DNA from: Cordylochernes scorpioides
Taxonomy: Eukaryota > Arthropoda > Arachnida > Pseudoscorpiones > Chernetidae
DNA: 64,000 bases
NCBI GenBank assembly: GCA_030710605.1
Contig: CP092865.1
Span: 35,006,244-35,070,243, forward strand
Direction: 5' to 3'
The position numbers and the translations under genes are program-made. Of the stretch, positions 42,135 through 52,610 are shown piece by piece (the first letter of the stretch is position 1; every line of letters begins with the position of its first letter). The notes beneath the pieces are model-generated. The model was given only the letters and a program-made list of their open reading frames with translations. It searched no databases and was not told the origin of the DNA.

Positions 42135-43990
42135 AAAAGACAGGTTTATCTTCTACAAGAAACTGCTAAATAAAGGCGACAATGAACCCTTCCATAAAGC
42201 AAACCTGATGATCAGGTGGGAAGATATAGAATTAGATAAAGAAATAATGCTTGATGAGATCAAAGACGAAATTAAAACTTTAGGGGATGGAAAAGCAGCA
42301 GGACCGGATAATATTCCCAAAGAACTTTTAAAGAAATTACCAATACCTATTCTAGAAAAACTAAGAACTATATTCAACAAGATAATGATAACAAAGAAAT
42401 ATCCAGAGATTTGAACGAATTCAATTATACATCCTATTTTCAAAAACGGAGACAGAAATAAGCCATCTGACTACAGAGGAATTGCACTATGCAGCAAAAT
42501 GTCCAAATTATTTACCTCAATTCTGAGAAACAGATTCAACAATTGGATTGAGAAAAAAATATTATATAGGAGAAAATCGGGAAGGATTCCGAAAAAAACC
42601 GCTCATGTCTAGACCATATTTTTACTCTGAATACCCTTATCCAACTATCTTTAAGAAAGAAACGAGGTAAACTATACGTTTTCTTTGTTGATTTGACCAA
42701 GGCATTTGACACAGTTCCTCACGAAATACTATGGACAAAATTACAAAAAATGGGAATCAGCCCAAGGTTTATATCAATAATAAAAGGTTATTTAAAGGCA
42801 GCAAAAATCTCAGTTAGATGGAAAGGTGAATATTCAAACAACGTAAAAAATTGATTCCGGAGTTTTACAAGGAGAGACACTGTCACCTCTACTATTTATA
42901 ACTTATGTATCTGATCTAATTGAATATTATAATCATTCTTCACTTAAATGATTCTATCTTCCAGACTTCGGCTTCCTTCATCTTCTCATGAATGCAGATG
43001 ACATAGCAATAATAGGAGAATCAAAAATAAATTTGCAAAGCAAAATCAATTTACTTAGAACTTATCTGAAAGAAAATGAATTAGTTTTAAATGAAAAAAA
43101 GTCAAAAATAATAGTGTTCAGAAATGGTGGAAGACCAGCAAGAAATGAAAACTGGTTCTGGGGAGGCACTCCGTTGACTGTCACCCCTAGAATAACATAT
43201 CTGGGATTCCCCTATACAAACACACACAATACCAGACAAGATGCGCTAGTTTTCAAAGCAAAGGCATATACCGCACTAAACTCAACCATTGGTTTTCTAA
43301 AAAGAGAAAAATCTATTCGATAGAAGTTGCATTCAAACTATTTGAATCTTCGATAAAATCAGTTATTTTTTACGCGGCCCCAGTGTGGGCCTGCGATAAT
43401 GGGGAAATTATAGAGCAACTTCAAACTTCATTTATAAAAAAACTTCTTTGATTTACCTAGATTTATCCCGGGGAACATACCAAGATTGGAAACTGGAAGA
43501 ATCTCACTTACTACTACCGCCACAAAATTAACATTGAAATACTACAGAAAATACTGGAAATAGACGATAACAGACTACCAAAATTATGCTGGAACAGACT
43601 GAAAGAAGTACATCAAATGTCAAAAAACTCTATAGGATTATACAAAACCGTTAATGATATAATCAACTGTTGTTTGTCATGGCTGAACCTCCCACCGAAC
43701 TATGATACAATCAAAAAAGAACTTCCTAAGATTATGAAAACAAAAATAGAACAGCTTATTCAACAAGACTTCGCTAGGCTCGACAATTCGAATTTTCTTT
43801 CAAACTATAAACTTCTCTGTAATTCATTTATGTCAGAACGATACTTGTCAAGGAATCTGTCATCGAAGATAATAGCCTTCATTGCACGGACTAGAATTAC
43901 CTCAACTCTAGATAGAGAAAATTATTCTCATAATCAAAAAGGAACACATTCACTGCAGGATTTGTGGAAATATGATATCTGACGAAATCT
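42135..43990 (+). pseudogene. LINE ORF2, reverse transcriptase part
   Basis: It continues the ORF2 begun at 36233. RT motifs are LGDGKAAGPDNIPKELL (about 42282), FVDLTKAFDTVPHEILW (about 42685), a GVLQGETLSPLLF-like block (about 42858) and MNADDIAIIGE, an ADD catalytic box (42988). Then come KKSKIIVFRNGG and ITYLGFPYTN. After 43320 further blocks continue to a C-terminal Cys/His-like end near 43985. At least six frame breaks. Confidence 0.85.
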
Positions 43991-44527
43991 CCCACTATAT
44001 AATAGAATGCAAATATTTAGGTGAAGAAAGAGAAAAAACTCTTAAAAACACTTTCTGGAGATCTAGAAACCCACTGAAGACGCTGAGAACTATTTCAGAA
44101 GAGAAAAATATAGCAATAGAACTATATAATTTCTACAGATCAATTGTAAATAGATTCATACACAAAATAGGTAGTGAGGAAAGTTCTAGAACAGATGTGC
44201 AAATAAATCCCTTTTCAAAAAAAAAAAGGCTCACGTGCACATGGGGAAAGGGAGGAAAAATTACTGTATTTTTTTTTGTTGTTGTATGGCGAATCCATAC
44301 AGGGCAATGGGCCCTAATAAAAGCCTTTTTGTTTTTTGAGTATTTACATTGTATTATTATTCTTATTAATTTATATAATAATCATATATATAGTGTAATT
44401 TTCGTTTATAATATTGTATTTTGCGTTTTTCATTAGTTTTATGAATTGACATCACCGGAAAAGGTATTAAAACATTTAGTTTTTCAAATAAAGTTTTCCC
44501 AGAATAGTGGTAAGAGAGTTAGCCTAC

Positions 44528-44682
44528 CTGCAGTGTACCACGATGGGCGCCTCGCTGTCCCCCTGCGCCTGTCGGGCCGCCTGCATCGTGTTCAACAGAG
44601 GGGTGGGGTCCACCTCGGGGGCGTTGACATCCGGCCACACTGCCTCCAGCAGGAGGTGCTCCACGCGGTGGGTCTCTCCGGA
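44528..44682 (-). CDS. Protein tyrosine phosphatase exon with WPD loop and catalytic Cys
   Basis: The exon encodes SGETHRVEHLLLEAVWPDVN, then APEVDPTPLLNTMQAARQAQ and GDSEAPIVVHC plus AG. WPD is the general-acid loop and PIVVHC carries the catalytic cysteine. It ends at CACTGCAG|GTAGGC (donor 44527-44526) in phase 2, which fits the single leading base of the exon at 32433. The acceptor is taken as GTGCAG before 44682; a TGA lies in frame just upstream, so the exon cannot extend far. The intron would be 12.1 kb. Earlier exons must lie above 44.7 kb or outside the window; I found none. The gene dephosphorylates phosphotyrosine, and membrane attachment cannot be judged. Confidence 0.8.
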
Positions 44683-44689
44683 CTGCACC

Positions 44690-45020
44690 ATATTTCTCGG
44701 TCATTCATACGTATTGTGGCATCTGACTCGTGGAAGCTTTAAAAAGAAGCTCCCAAACCTAAGTAGTTAGTACGTTTTGTTCCGTCAGCGAGAGTCCTTG
44801 GTACACATCGATCGCTAGGTAATCCTTCCCTGCCTGAATCCTCTTCTTTCCATTCCTTCTTTACGACAGCCGCTTCTTCTGTGGAATCTGTTTGCCTATT
44901 TCACCTTTGGTCAAGCTGTGTCGCTTCCCCACGACTGCTCGATAGCGGTGACATCGAGTCTCATTAAGCATCAGGTATCATTGGTCCGAGAGGTTCCAAG
45001 ATATCACATATACACTACTA
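44690..45020. other. Unassigned, moderately GC-rich block
   Basis: GC content stays higher up to about 44990, which would fit host sequence near exons, but no frame or splice pair convinces me. It lies between the phosphatase exon and the U2-like fragment. Confidence 0.3.
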
Positions 45021-45067
45021 TATATACTACTACGCTATGATCTTAGACAAAAAGTTGAGAAGCGATT
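45021..45067 (-). ncRNA. U2 snRNA-like 5' fragment
   Basis: On the minus strand the sequence starts ATCGCTTCTCAACTTTTTGT and goes on CTAAGATCATAGCGTAGTA. The U2 snRNA 5' end (ATCGCTTCTCGGCCTTTTGG, CTAAGATCAAGTGTAGTA) differs at few positions. The similarity stops after about 45 nt, so the branch-site region and the Sm site are missing. It is a pseudogene fragment fused to the module at 45069-45305. Confidence 0.65.
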
Positions 45068-45068
45068 T

Positions 45069-45305
45069 TTTATATATAGAGATGATCTGGCTTCGTGTCT
45101 TCTGCTCGAATGAATGTTTTGCTGTTATAATTTTGTTCCAGCTAATAAAAATGAACTGGCTTTATATCTGTTTTATGAAATTTTCCCAGAAATAAATTTG
45201 TGTCTGTTAATTAAACAGATACAGAAATATTTTCATCATCATTCTCTGACTAAAACAACTATTTTTGCCCAGAACATTGTCAATATCAATTTTTCTTGGC
45301 GTAAA
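45069..45305 (-). repeat. Module shared with 33310-33546
   Basis: Reverse complement of the stretch before the Helitron terminus at 33.5-33.7 kb. Shared blocks include CGAGCAGAAGACAC, AGCCAGATCATCTCT and AGCCAGTTCATTTTTA. In this copy the U2-like sequence follows where the other copy has the Helitron tail. Confidence 0.65.
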
Positions 45306-45414
45306 ATTTCCAGATTTTTCTCTATTTCCTGTTAAAATTTCAGCCAGGTTAGATGCATATTGAGGATTTAGCCGGCATACATACATACACTGACTTATAT
45401 ATATATATATATAT

Positions 45415-47411
45415 TGTAGCGTAGAAATCAAGCCTTGAAATATCCTAAGATGTAAAAGTATTTATTGATGACTTCACAGCGACGAGTCGACAATTATTAA
45501 CAGGTCAGCCCCCAAACTATTTACAGCTAGGGAATCTTAAGCAAGCAAGCAAAGAAATATTTTAACGATGATTTCACAAGTACAGAGTGATTTTTTTAAT
45601 AATCTGTTGAATATTGTCATTGAATAATATTAAATTAAATAATAAAATATTTCTTCGCCACATAGCCTCCTCCTATAAAGAGCATCGACCCGATGCTCAG
45701 CAGGAGACTTACGTCGTCAGTCTCAATACTTACATAGTACTAGGGCAAGGGATATTTTCAGGTGACTGCGGTGGATGTCTTCTTTCACTTGAGATAACTT
45801 CTTCCTGAGGGCTTACCAGGTCTACATTTACGTCAATGTAGTTTTTTTCTTATTTATACTGTGGTCGGCAAGGTAGGATTTCCTTACTTTGCGGCCTCAC
45901 CTCCAATATGGTCTATTATCTAATTTACATGGCGGGGCGACCAGCTAGATCTTCTAGCAGGTGAGAAATTTTGTCTGTTTCGACCGGAATATGGGGTAGG
46001 GCTTCGGTAGCGACTGAAATTTTTCCTCGATGATACATCGTTGGGTTCCTGAGATTCGGTTTGAGAGTTGTAGAATTCCATTGCGTCTTGCTTTCTTTGG
46101 AAATATTCATTTCTCCTTTCCTCATTGTGTCTCTTCCTGTCACGGCAATAGCGGACGACGTGACCTGGGCGTCCGCAGTAGAAACATATTGGCTTTCCCT
46201 CAGTTGTCCGCCAATCATTGGTGTCGCATCTTCTTCCTTGCTTTCGGTAATGAGGTTCAGGATGCGGTCGTATCGTTTGGGCCTCGTATCTAGTATTTGA
46301 TTACGACCTGGATGCTTGGGGGGGACTTATTGTAGGTTTTGATCTAGGTGCCAAGGTCTTTACAATCTCTTCCCTCACTAAATCTTCAATGACAGCGATT
46401 TTAGGCTCCTCTTGAGGAGAGTCCAATGCTTGCTGTATCTCTTCACGAACAATTTTTCGGATCAGCGATGACAGATCTTCTCCGTCATCCTGGTCACAGA
46501 GAGAGGCTACATTTGGTAGGCGCTCGTACTTGGTTGGGGTAACTCGCCTATAACGGAGCGCTTCAACACGGCGACATTCTGCAATGAATTGCTCGATGCT
46601 CTGTACATCCCTCGGTAGGAGAGCTTGATAAAGCTCCTCAGCTATCCCCTTCATGAGGTGGGAGATTTTATCTTCCTCGCTCATTTGAGGATCAGCATCT
46701 TTGCAAAAGTACAGGACATCCTGGATGTAAAATTCGGTACTTTCGCCTTTTAATTGTGCCCGTGTTTTAAGTTTCTTCTCCGCTTGCAATTTTGAATTTT
46801 CTTTTTTTCCGAACACATTCTCTAATTGAGATATGAATTCCTTCCAAGTCTGGATGCTTTCTTCGTTGTTCTCAAACCATTTGAGAGCAGTTCCAGACAG
46901 ATAAAAATAAACTCTAGTAAGACAAAGGGTTTCGTCCCAATGGTTGTACCTTCCCACACGTGCATACCCTTTTAACCATTTTTGGAGATATTCACCATCC
47001 TCCCTGGAGAAAATGGAAGGGTTCCTTGGCAGATGTTGAACAACGTAGTTGCTTACCTGGGTACCTGCTTCCGTCTTTCCATTCATAGAAGTTACTTCTG
47101 ATTCAACAGAATAAATTTTTATTTTATTTCTTAATGGGTATCGGTCCAGCTCCTCCACCAGTTGTAGCGTAGAAATAAAGCCTTGAAATATCCTAAGATG
47201 TAAAAGTATTTATTGATGACTTCACAGCGACGAGTCGACAATTATTAACAGGTCAGCCCCCAAACTATTTACAGCTAGGGAATTTTAAGCAAGCAAGCAA
47301 AGAAATATTTTAACGATGATTTCACAAGTACAGAGTGATATATTTTTATAATCTGTTGAATATTGTCATTGAATAATATTAAATTAAATAATAAAATATT
47401 TCTTCGCCACA
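45415..47411 (-). mobile_element. Gag-only LTR retrotransposon (TR-GAG-like)
   Basis: LTRs TGTAGCGTAGAAAT..CTTCGCCACA at 45415-45662 and 47163-47411 differ by few bases. The flanks read ATAT (45411-45414 and 47412-47415). The 1.5-kb interior encodes only gag; no protease, RT or integrase is present. The LTR start and the gag are related to the gypsy at 13.8-20.1 kb. Such elements depend on a full-length relative for movement. Confidence 0.85.
45925..47158 (-). pseudogene. Gag of the gag-only element
   Basis: From 47158 down, the frame encodes YPLRNKIKIYSVE, RNPSIFSREDGEYLQKWLKG, FYLSGTALKWFENNEESIQT and FISQLENVFGKK (retrotransposon gag), then LSSLIRKIVREEIQQALDSP. After a stop at 46301 a shifted frame carries the zinc knuckle [20 protein letters not shown] (about 46150-46195) and an Arg/Ser-rich tail. 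A start at an ATG near 47083 (MNGKTEAGTQ) is likely. The function is RNA packaging. Confidence 0.8.
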
Positions 47412-47419
47412 ATATATAT

Positions 47420-48858
47420 TGTTACATCATGATTAATGGCGTATTTCTTATATTATTTTTAATATATTTGAAATTTAAATTATATATTTATTTATTTTTA
47501 TATAAAATATTTTGGCCATCCATGCTGAAGGATGTCTCAGAATTCGTTAAGACGTGTCACCTTTGCCAAAGTAGGAAAGGCTCAAACCAATTACCTTCTG
47601 GACTACTACAGCCCATCCCCCCAGCCAACTTTCCTTTCGAAAGAATTGGAATTGACTTTGTTGGTCCACTACCATCTACGAAAAACAGGAAAAAATGGAT
47701 AATCGTGCTGACGGGCTACTACACTAGAAATGCAGAAACAAGAGCAGTCTCGGAAGCAACAGTGAAAGAAGTTTCTAAATTTCTAGTAGAGGATATTTTT
47801 CTAGTTATCTTATTAGTGACAGAGGCTCTCAATTTACCAGTAATTTAATGAAAGAGGTGATGAAAACGTGCAAGATTAAACATTGCTTCACAACGAGCTA
47901 TCATCCCCAGACTAATGGATTGACAGAGCGGTTAAATAGAACATTGATCAATATGCTCAGTATGTATGTGAACACTGATCAGAAAAATTGGGACGAAATA
48001 CTCCCATTCATCACTCACGCTTACAATACTACAATTCAGGAAACCACAGGATATTCTCCCTTTTTCCTGATGTTTGGAAGAGAACCCACGTCTCTTTTGG
48101 ACGACAGGAATATCTCGGTGGACATTGACAAAGATGATTATGATGAATACATAAAACATCACTTAGACAAAATAAACAGAACAAGAAAATTAGTTATTAA
48201 CAACACAATAAAGACTCAAGAAAGAATGAAAAAGAACTATGACAAGAAACACATGGAAAGAAGCTACGAACCAGGAGAATTAGTAGCAGTTTGGACACCA
48301 ATTAGGAAAATAGGAAAGTGTGAGAAACTACTGAGAAAATATTTTGGCCCATATAGAATATTAAAGAAGCTGTCTAACGTAAATTACTTAATTGAGCCAA
48401 AAGATAATCCTGGCCAAGACCCATTGATTGTCCATGTCTCAAGACTCAAACCCTATTTTGAGAGAATTGATGAGGTAACTCACGAGGACGTGACGACCTC
48501 TGGAGAGGGGGAATTGTTACATCATGATTAATGGCGTATTTCTTATATTATTTTTAATATATTTGAAATATAAATTATATATTTATTTATTTTTATATAA
48601 AATATTCTATGATATTTATTTAAAACACAGATTATTTAGATTGTCATCATTTGTTTTTAGGTACACGTGTGACTTCACTGCTCTCTTTGATGTGAGAAAA
48701 TAAATAAAGGATTCTGGAGGCTACTTAAAGAAGACTTATCTCGTTATTCCCTTTTATAAATTTGTAGGATGGTTGAAACACGCCCTGGTAAGATGCAAGA
48801 CCCAGCACAGGAGAGAATCCAGGCTGAAGAGTCTGCCAAGCCGCAACCTGGTGCAACA
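47420..48858 (+). mobile_element. Internally deleted gypsy: partial 5' LTR, integrase, 3' LTR
   Basis: The 3' LTR is 48515-48858 (TGTTACATCATG..GGTGCAACA), preceded by a polypurine tract CTGGAGAGGGGGAA. The left end (47420-47508) is the first ~90 bp of the same LTR, joined directly to integrase. The rest of the 5' LTR, gag, protease and RT are gone. The junction lies in AAAATATT, which also occurs in the LTR. ATAT flanks both outer ends. Confidence 0.85.
47510..48531 (+). pseudogene. Gypsy integrase
   Basis: Zinc finger remnant CHLCQSRKGSNQLP, core FERIGIDFVGPLPSTKNRKK (first D), a damaged second D segment around 47815-47848 where the frame breaks, then SYHPQTNGLTERLNRTLINM (E), AYNTTIQETTGYSPFFLMFG and the C-terminal KNYDKKHMERSYEPGELVAV, KYFGPYRILKKL. 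The C-terminal part (47848-48531) is one clean frame that runs into the 3' LTR, as usual. Confidence 0.88.
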
Positions 48859-48867
48859 ATATAAAAG

Positions 48868-48905
48868 AAATATAGATATACTGTGATCTCAGCCAAAAAA
48901 ATGTT
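48868..48905 (-). ncRNA. Short U2 snRNA-like fragment
   Basis: The minus strand reads TTTTTGGCTGAGATCACAGT and then ATATCT, similar to U2 positions 16-45. The stretch is short and AT-rich, so chance or a decayed pseudogene are both possible. The bases from 48906 to 49460 show nothing else. Confidence 0.35.
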
Positions 48906-49470
48906 ATTTTATATTAGAATTATAATTTCTAGGAAAACTATTCTGTTAATTAGAACGCCAGATGTCGCGACTTTCCCTTTATGGACCCATTATTGTTGTT
49001 CCCCGTTGGCCGGCTCAAATCTTTTTTTATATATGTAAATATGTAACGTTTTTGTTTTTTCTTCTTTGCGCCTTAAATCAGGTATTTCTTCCATAGTTAC
49101 GTCTATCAGCACAATTAAAGCAAATTGTGATTCAAATTGTTATTATTAATTATTATCACGGCTGCAATATCAATAACATAAAATGTTCATTTATCCTTAA
49201 ACAACCTAAGCAAATTCTACTACAATGTAAATTTATCATAACATATATATGTGAAAAAACTATGAAAAAATATATAGAAAAGGTCAGGTGTTGATATTAA
49301 AAATAAAAAAGGCATATCCTGACCAGGTTCACATGAGCATTTCCAGATGATAGAACTTTTGAATTATTCTGTAATTCTTCTTTTGATCTGACTTAAATAA
49401 AGTCCTAAATATCCTTTGTACCCACGGAAATTGTTCGTTTGTTAAGCAACAACGTAACAATATTCACCTA

Positions 49471-51825
49471 TCCCCCGATTTACACGGTACTTGTTTTACA
49501 CGTTTTCGCTTTTACATGGTTTTCCAAATAAGTTTTTTTTGTTGTTGTTTTTTTGCAATTTTTATCCCGGGAAAAAATACGGGAAATTTTGGAGGGAAAT
49601 GAAGGCAATTTACCAAATAGGTTTAATTAAAATAAAAAAAAATAAAACATTTTAATTTGAATAAAAATTATAATATAAAATATAAAAAAAAAGTTTTTAA
49701 ACTTCCCTCCAAAATTTCCCGCATTTTTTCCCTCTGAATTTTACTTTAATCACAGCCAAATTGACATAAATTTGAAAAAAAATTATAGGCTTATAATGAA
49801 GAAAGAAGTTAAAAGAAAAGTTATTTCTTTAGAAACTAAAATCGAAATTTTGGATCGCTTACGAAAGGGAGATAGAGTAGTAGATGTTGCAAAATCATAT
49901 AGCATGAACGAAGCTACAATAAGAACTATTAGAACAAATGAAAACACAATTAGAAAGAGTGTTGCAGCTGGCAATACAACGAGTATGGGCACAACAGCAT
50001 ACACCAGAAATATCGCAATGGAAAAAATGGAGCAAGCGTTAATGCTTTGGTAGAAGATCAAACACAAAAAAGAATACCCATTGATACGGGCGCTATAACA
50101 AATAAAGCATTACGAATTTACGAAAAAATTGTAGAGCAATTGCCATCTTCTTCTTCAACTGAAAAGAAGCCTTTTTTTTTTTGGCAAGTCATGGCTGGTT
50201 TGAAAGATATAAAATAAGACATTCTTCACTAAGCTTAAAATTAAAAGGTGAACTGGCTTCTGGCGACGTAGATGTAGCCCAAGAATATCCAGCAAATTTT
50301 GCTGAAATTATTAACGACAATTCATACACCACTGATCAGGTTTTCAATGCTGATGAGTCAGGGTTATTCTGGAAAAAAATGCCTGAAAGGACTTATGTCT
50401 CAAAATTTTATAAATCGGCTAGTGGTCATAAAGCAGCTAAAGATCGCATAACAATTCTTTTCTGTAGCAATGCTTCAGGAGATTATATTATGAAACCATT
50501 AGTGATTAACAAATCATAAATGCCCCGTGCCTTTAAAGGAGTAAACATCAATAATCTTCCCGTTTATTGGAGGGCTAATAAGAAAGCGTGGGTTACTGCT
50601 GCAATGTTTACTGAATGGTTTCATAAATGTTTTATCTCAGATGCCAAAAAATATTTAAGTTCAAAGGGATTGCCTTTTAAAGTGCTTTTGTTAATTGACA
50701 ATGCGCCGGGTCACCCACAAGATCTAGAATAGGAGAACGTTAGAGTACAATTTTTACCAAAAAATACAACTTCATTATTACAACCATTGGACCAAGGCAT
50801 AATTTCTACTTTTAAAGCTTTGTTCATAAAACGAGCCTTTACATATATTTTGGAACAAATGGAGAACAATGAATCTTTAACAGTTATTAGTGCTTGGAAA
50901 AATTTTACAATGTTAGACTGTGTGAATCATATCGCCTTATCATACACTGCGATTAAGCAAACAACGCTCAATAGCTGTTGGAAAAAAATTGTGGCCAAAT
51001 GTAGTCAAAAATGAACATTCCATTTCAACGTTAAATGAATATTCGCAGATAGTACAGATGGCGCATTCATTGGGCGGAGAAGGTTTTGATGATTTTACTG
51101 ATGGTGATATTGCAAAGTTAATGGCTGATAAAGAACTAAGTGAAGATGATTTAGTTAACTTAGTTTGCGAAAGTGAGTCTGACAAATCTGATGAAGAGGA
51201 ATTAGTACCAGTAACATTCACTGCTAAAGTCATCCGCGAAGGATTCGCATTGGGAAGAAAGCTGGGTAATCATTTTATGCAAAATCACACAAACGTTGAA
51301 AGGGCTTTACGATTCCAACGTGACATAAATCTCTGCTTGGCTCAATATGCAGAAGTTTACAAATATCTTACAAAAAATTCGAAGCAATTGTTAATGACCG
51401 ATTTTATTACCATCTCTCATAATGTAAATATTTCTGCTTCAAACATCGAATCGGCACAAATAACTTCAAGTGATGAAAGTGAATTCGAACCTTCGATTCC
51501 GAAAAAAAGAATGAGAGTAATTTCTGACAGTGATGAAGGATAATAAAACACCTTTGGGTTTATTTTTTGTTCTTCTGTTTATGTATGTATTGTAATTATA
51601 TAAAAAAACAGTGTTTCCGTAATATATTACATATTTTAACCTGTCAATGCATTTTATTTTTATTTCTGTGTACACCTAAAAATATTGAAAATAATCACAA
51701 CTGTTAAATGGCAAAATTATGCTTTTTCTTCAAGCTTTTCGATTTACACGGTTTCGACTTGCAATTTTTAAATTTTCGATTTACACGTTTTTCTCAGGAA
51801 CGTATCTACCGTGTAAATCGGGGGA
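49471..51825 (+). mobile_element. Tigger/pogo DNA transposon
   Basis: Perfect 19-bp inverted ends TCCCCCGATTTACACGGTA (49471-49489) and complement (51807-51825), with TA on both outer sides. Sub-terminal CGATTTACACG copies occur near 51738 and 51778. The transposase lies between, in several frames. Confidence 0.95.
49796..51543 (+). pseudogene. Tigger transposase (pogo/CENP-B-like, DDE_1)
   Basis: N-terminal psq-like HTH: KKEVKRKVISLETKIEILDR and DRVVDVAKSYSMNEATIRTI. CENP-B-type HTH near 50180 (ASHGWFERYKIRHSSLSLKL). The catalytic domain has VFNADESGLFWKKMP (first D, about 50347), LLLIDNAPGHP (second D, about 50690) and LLQPLDQGIISTFKALF (third D-containing block, about 50776). The acidic C-terminus ends at 51543 (ISDSDEG). 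Breaks: shifts at about 50050-50180 and 50990, TAA at 50517-50519, TAG at 50730-50732. It is dead but fairly recent. Confidence 0.9.
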
Positions 51826-51827
51826 TA

Positions 51828-52171
51828 GATGTATTAAGTTAGGTTGGAATGCCACTCAATCAAAATTAAATGACCCGATTAAGTAGATAAGTGAGGATAT
51901 TCCAATGTTTAATCAATCACTCAAATCGAGAGGACTGAGGGGAAGCCTCTCTTTTAATTACCTGTCATACATCTCACAATCTTTCAGACATGTCTGTCCT
52001 TCAAAGGTGCTGAGAAATGAAGCGAAAAAAAAAAGGTTCTTATATGGACAACTATTGTATAATACTATATAATCACATTAAAGAAACTAAACTGAAATAA
52101 AATAAACTAGACGTTTATCTAACTGTTTCGTAATATTTGGGCAACTCAATTTCTTGATGAATCAAGAAAAG
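51828..52171. other. Stretch without recognised gene
   Basis: AT-rich; only the hammerhead-flank repeat begins near 52140. Confidence 0.5.
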
Positions 52172-52231
52172 TCAACCACGAACGCACTTTGGGCTGTTGG
52201 CCCTCGTCAGCGTGGTGCAGACTGTACCTCT
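52172..52231 (-). ncRNA. Hammerhead-like sequence, copy 4
   Basis: Minus strand: GAGGTACAGTCTGCACCACG, CTGACGA (52210-52204), stem II GGGC-CAACA-GCCC, then AAAGTGCGTT and CGTGGTT. Stem I (ACCACG/CGTGGT) and stem II are perfect, and position 7 of the core tolerates C. The GAAA segment has lost its G, so activity is doubtful. The downstream GACTTTTCTTGATT matches the other copies. Confidence 0.7.
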
Positions 52232-52610
52232 ACGACCAAATTTTGGTCCCAGAGGCTTCCTGAAAAATCAAGAAATGGGTATTTATTTATTTATATATTC
52301 ACATATTACTAAATATAACTAAAAATGGTAAAAACGTATGGCTATTCTGATTAGTTACTGTTGGATCGGTGGTTCAATCAGATGCAGAATGGATTAAAAT
52401 ATATAAGTTTAATATATCACGGCATAGCAAGCAGCCAGAACAAAGGAAGACATAAACAGGAAGTGAAGGGAAAGGTGCAGCGCCTCTAGTGGTGATGGTT
52501 GGAAGCTCCTCAATGCCACGTCGTCCCGTGACGTAGGCGCGCTGGAAGCCACCGTGTATTCGAAGGAAGCACACAGTTCAGCATTTCCCCACTTGCGTCT
52601 TCAAATTCAT

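Larger units (their letters stand above)
35036..44335 (+). mobile_element. 2A-bearing LINE (APE type), split by a gypsy element
   Basis: It contains ORF1 (35319-36217), the ORF2 endonuclease (36233-37105), a linker, then after the nested gypsy at 37569-42129 the ORF2 reverse transcriptase (42135-43990) and a 3' end near GGGCCCTAATAAAAGCC (44310-44326). The 5' boundary is a guess from where sequence character changes. Many stops and shifts. It lies antisense to the phosphatase gene within its intron. Confidence 0.8.

Noticed and set aside
44446..44770. Plus-strand ORFs over the phosphatase exon
   Set aside because: The minus strand carries WPD and VHC motifs with matching splice sites; the plus frames are shadows.
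47420..48858. Endogenous retrovirus with envelope
   Set aside because: After integrase the frame runs into the LTR. No env-like ORF, signal peptide or membrane segment is present here or in the other LTR elements.
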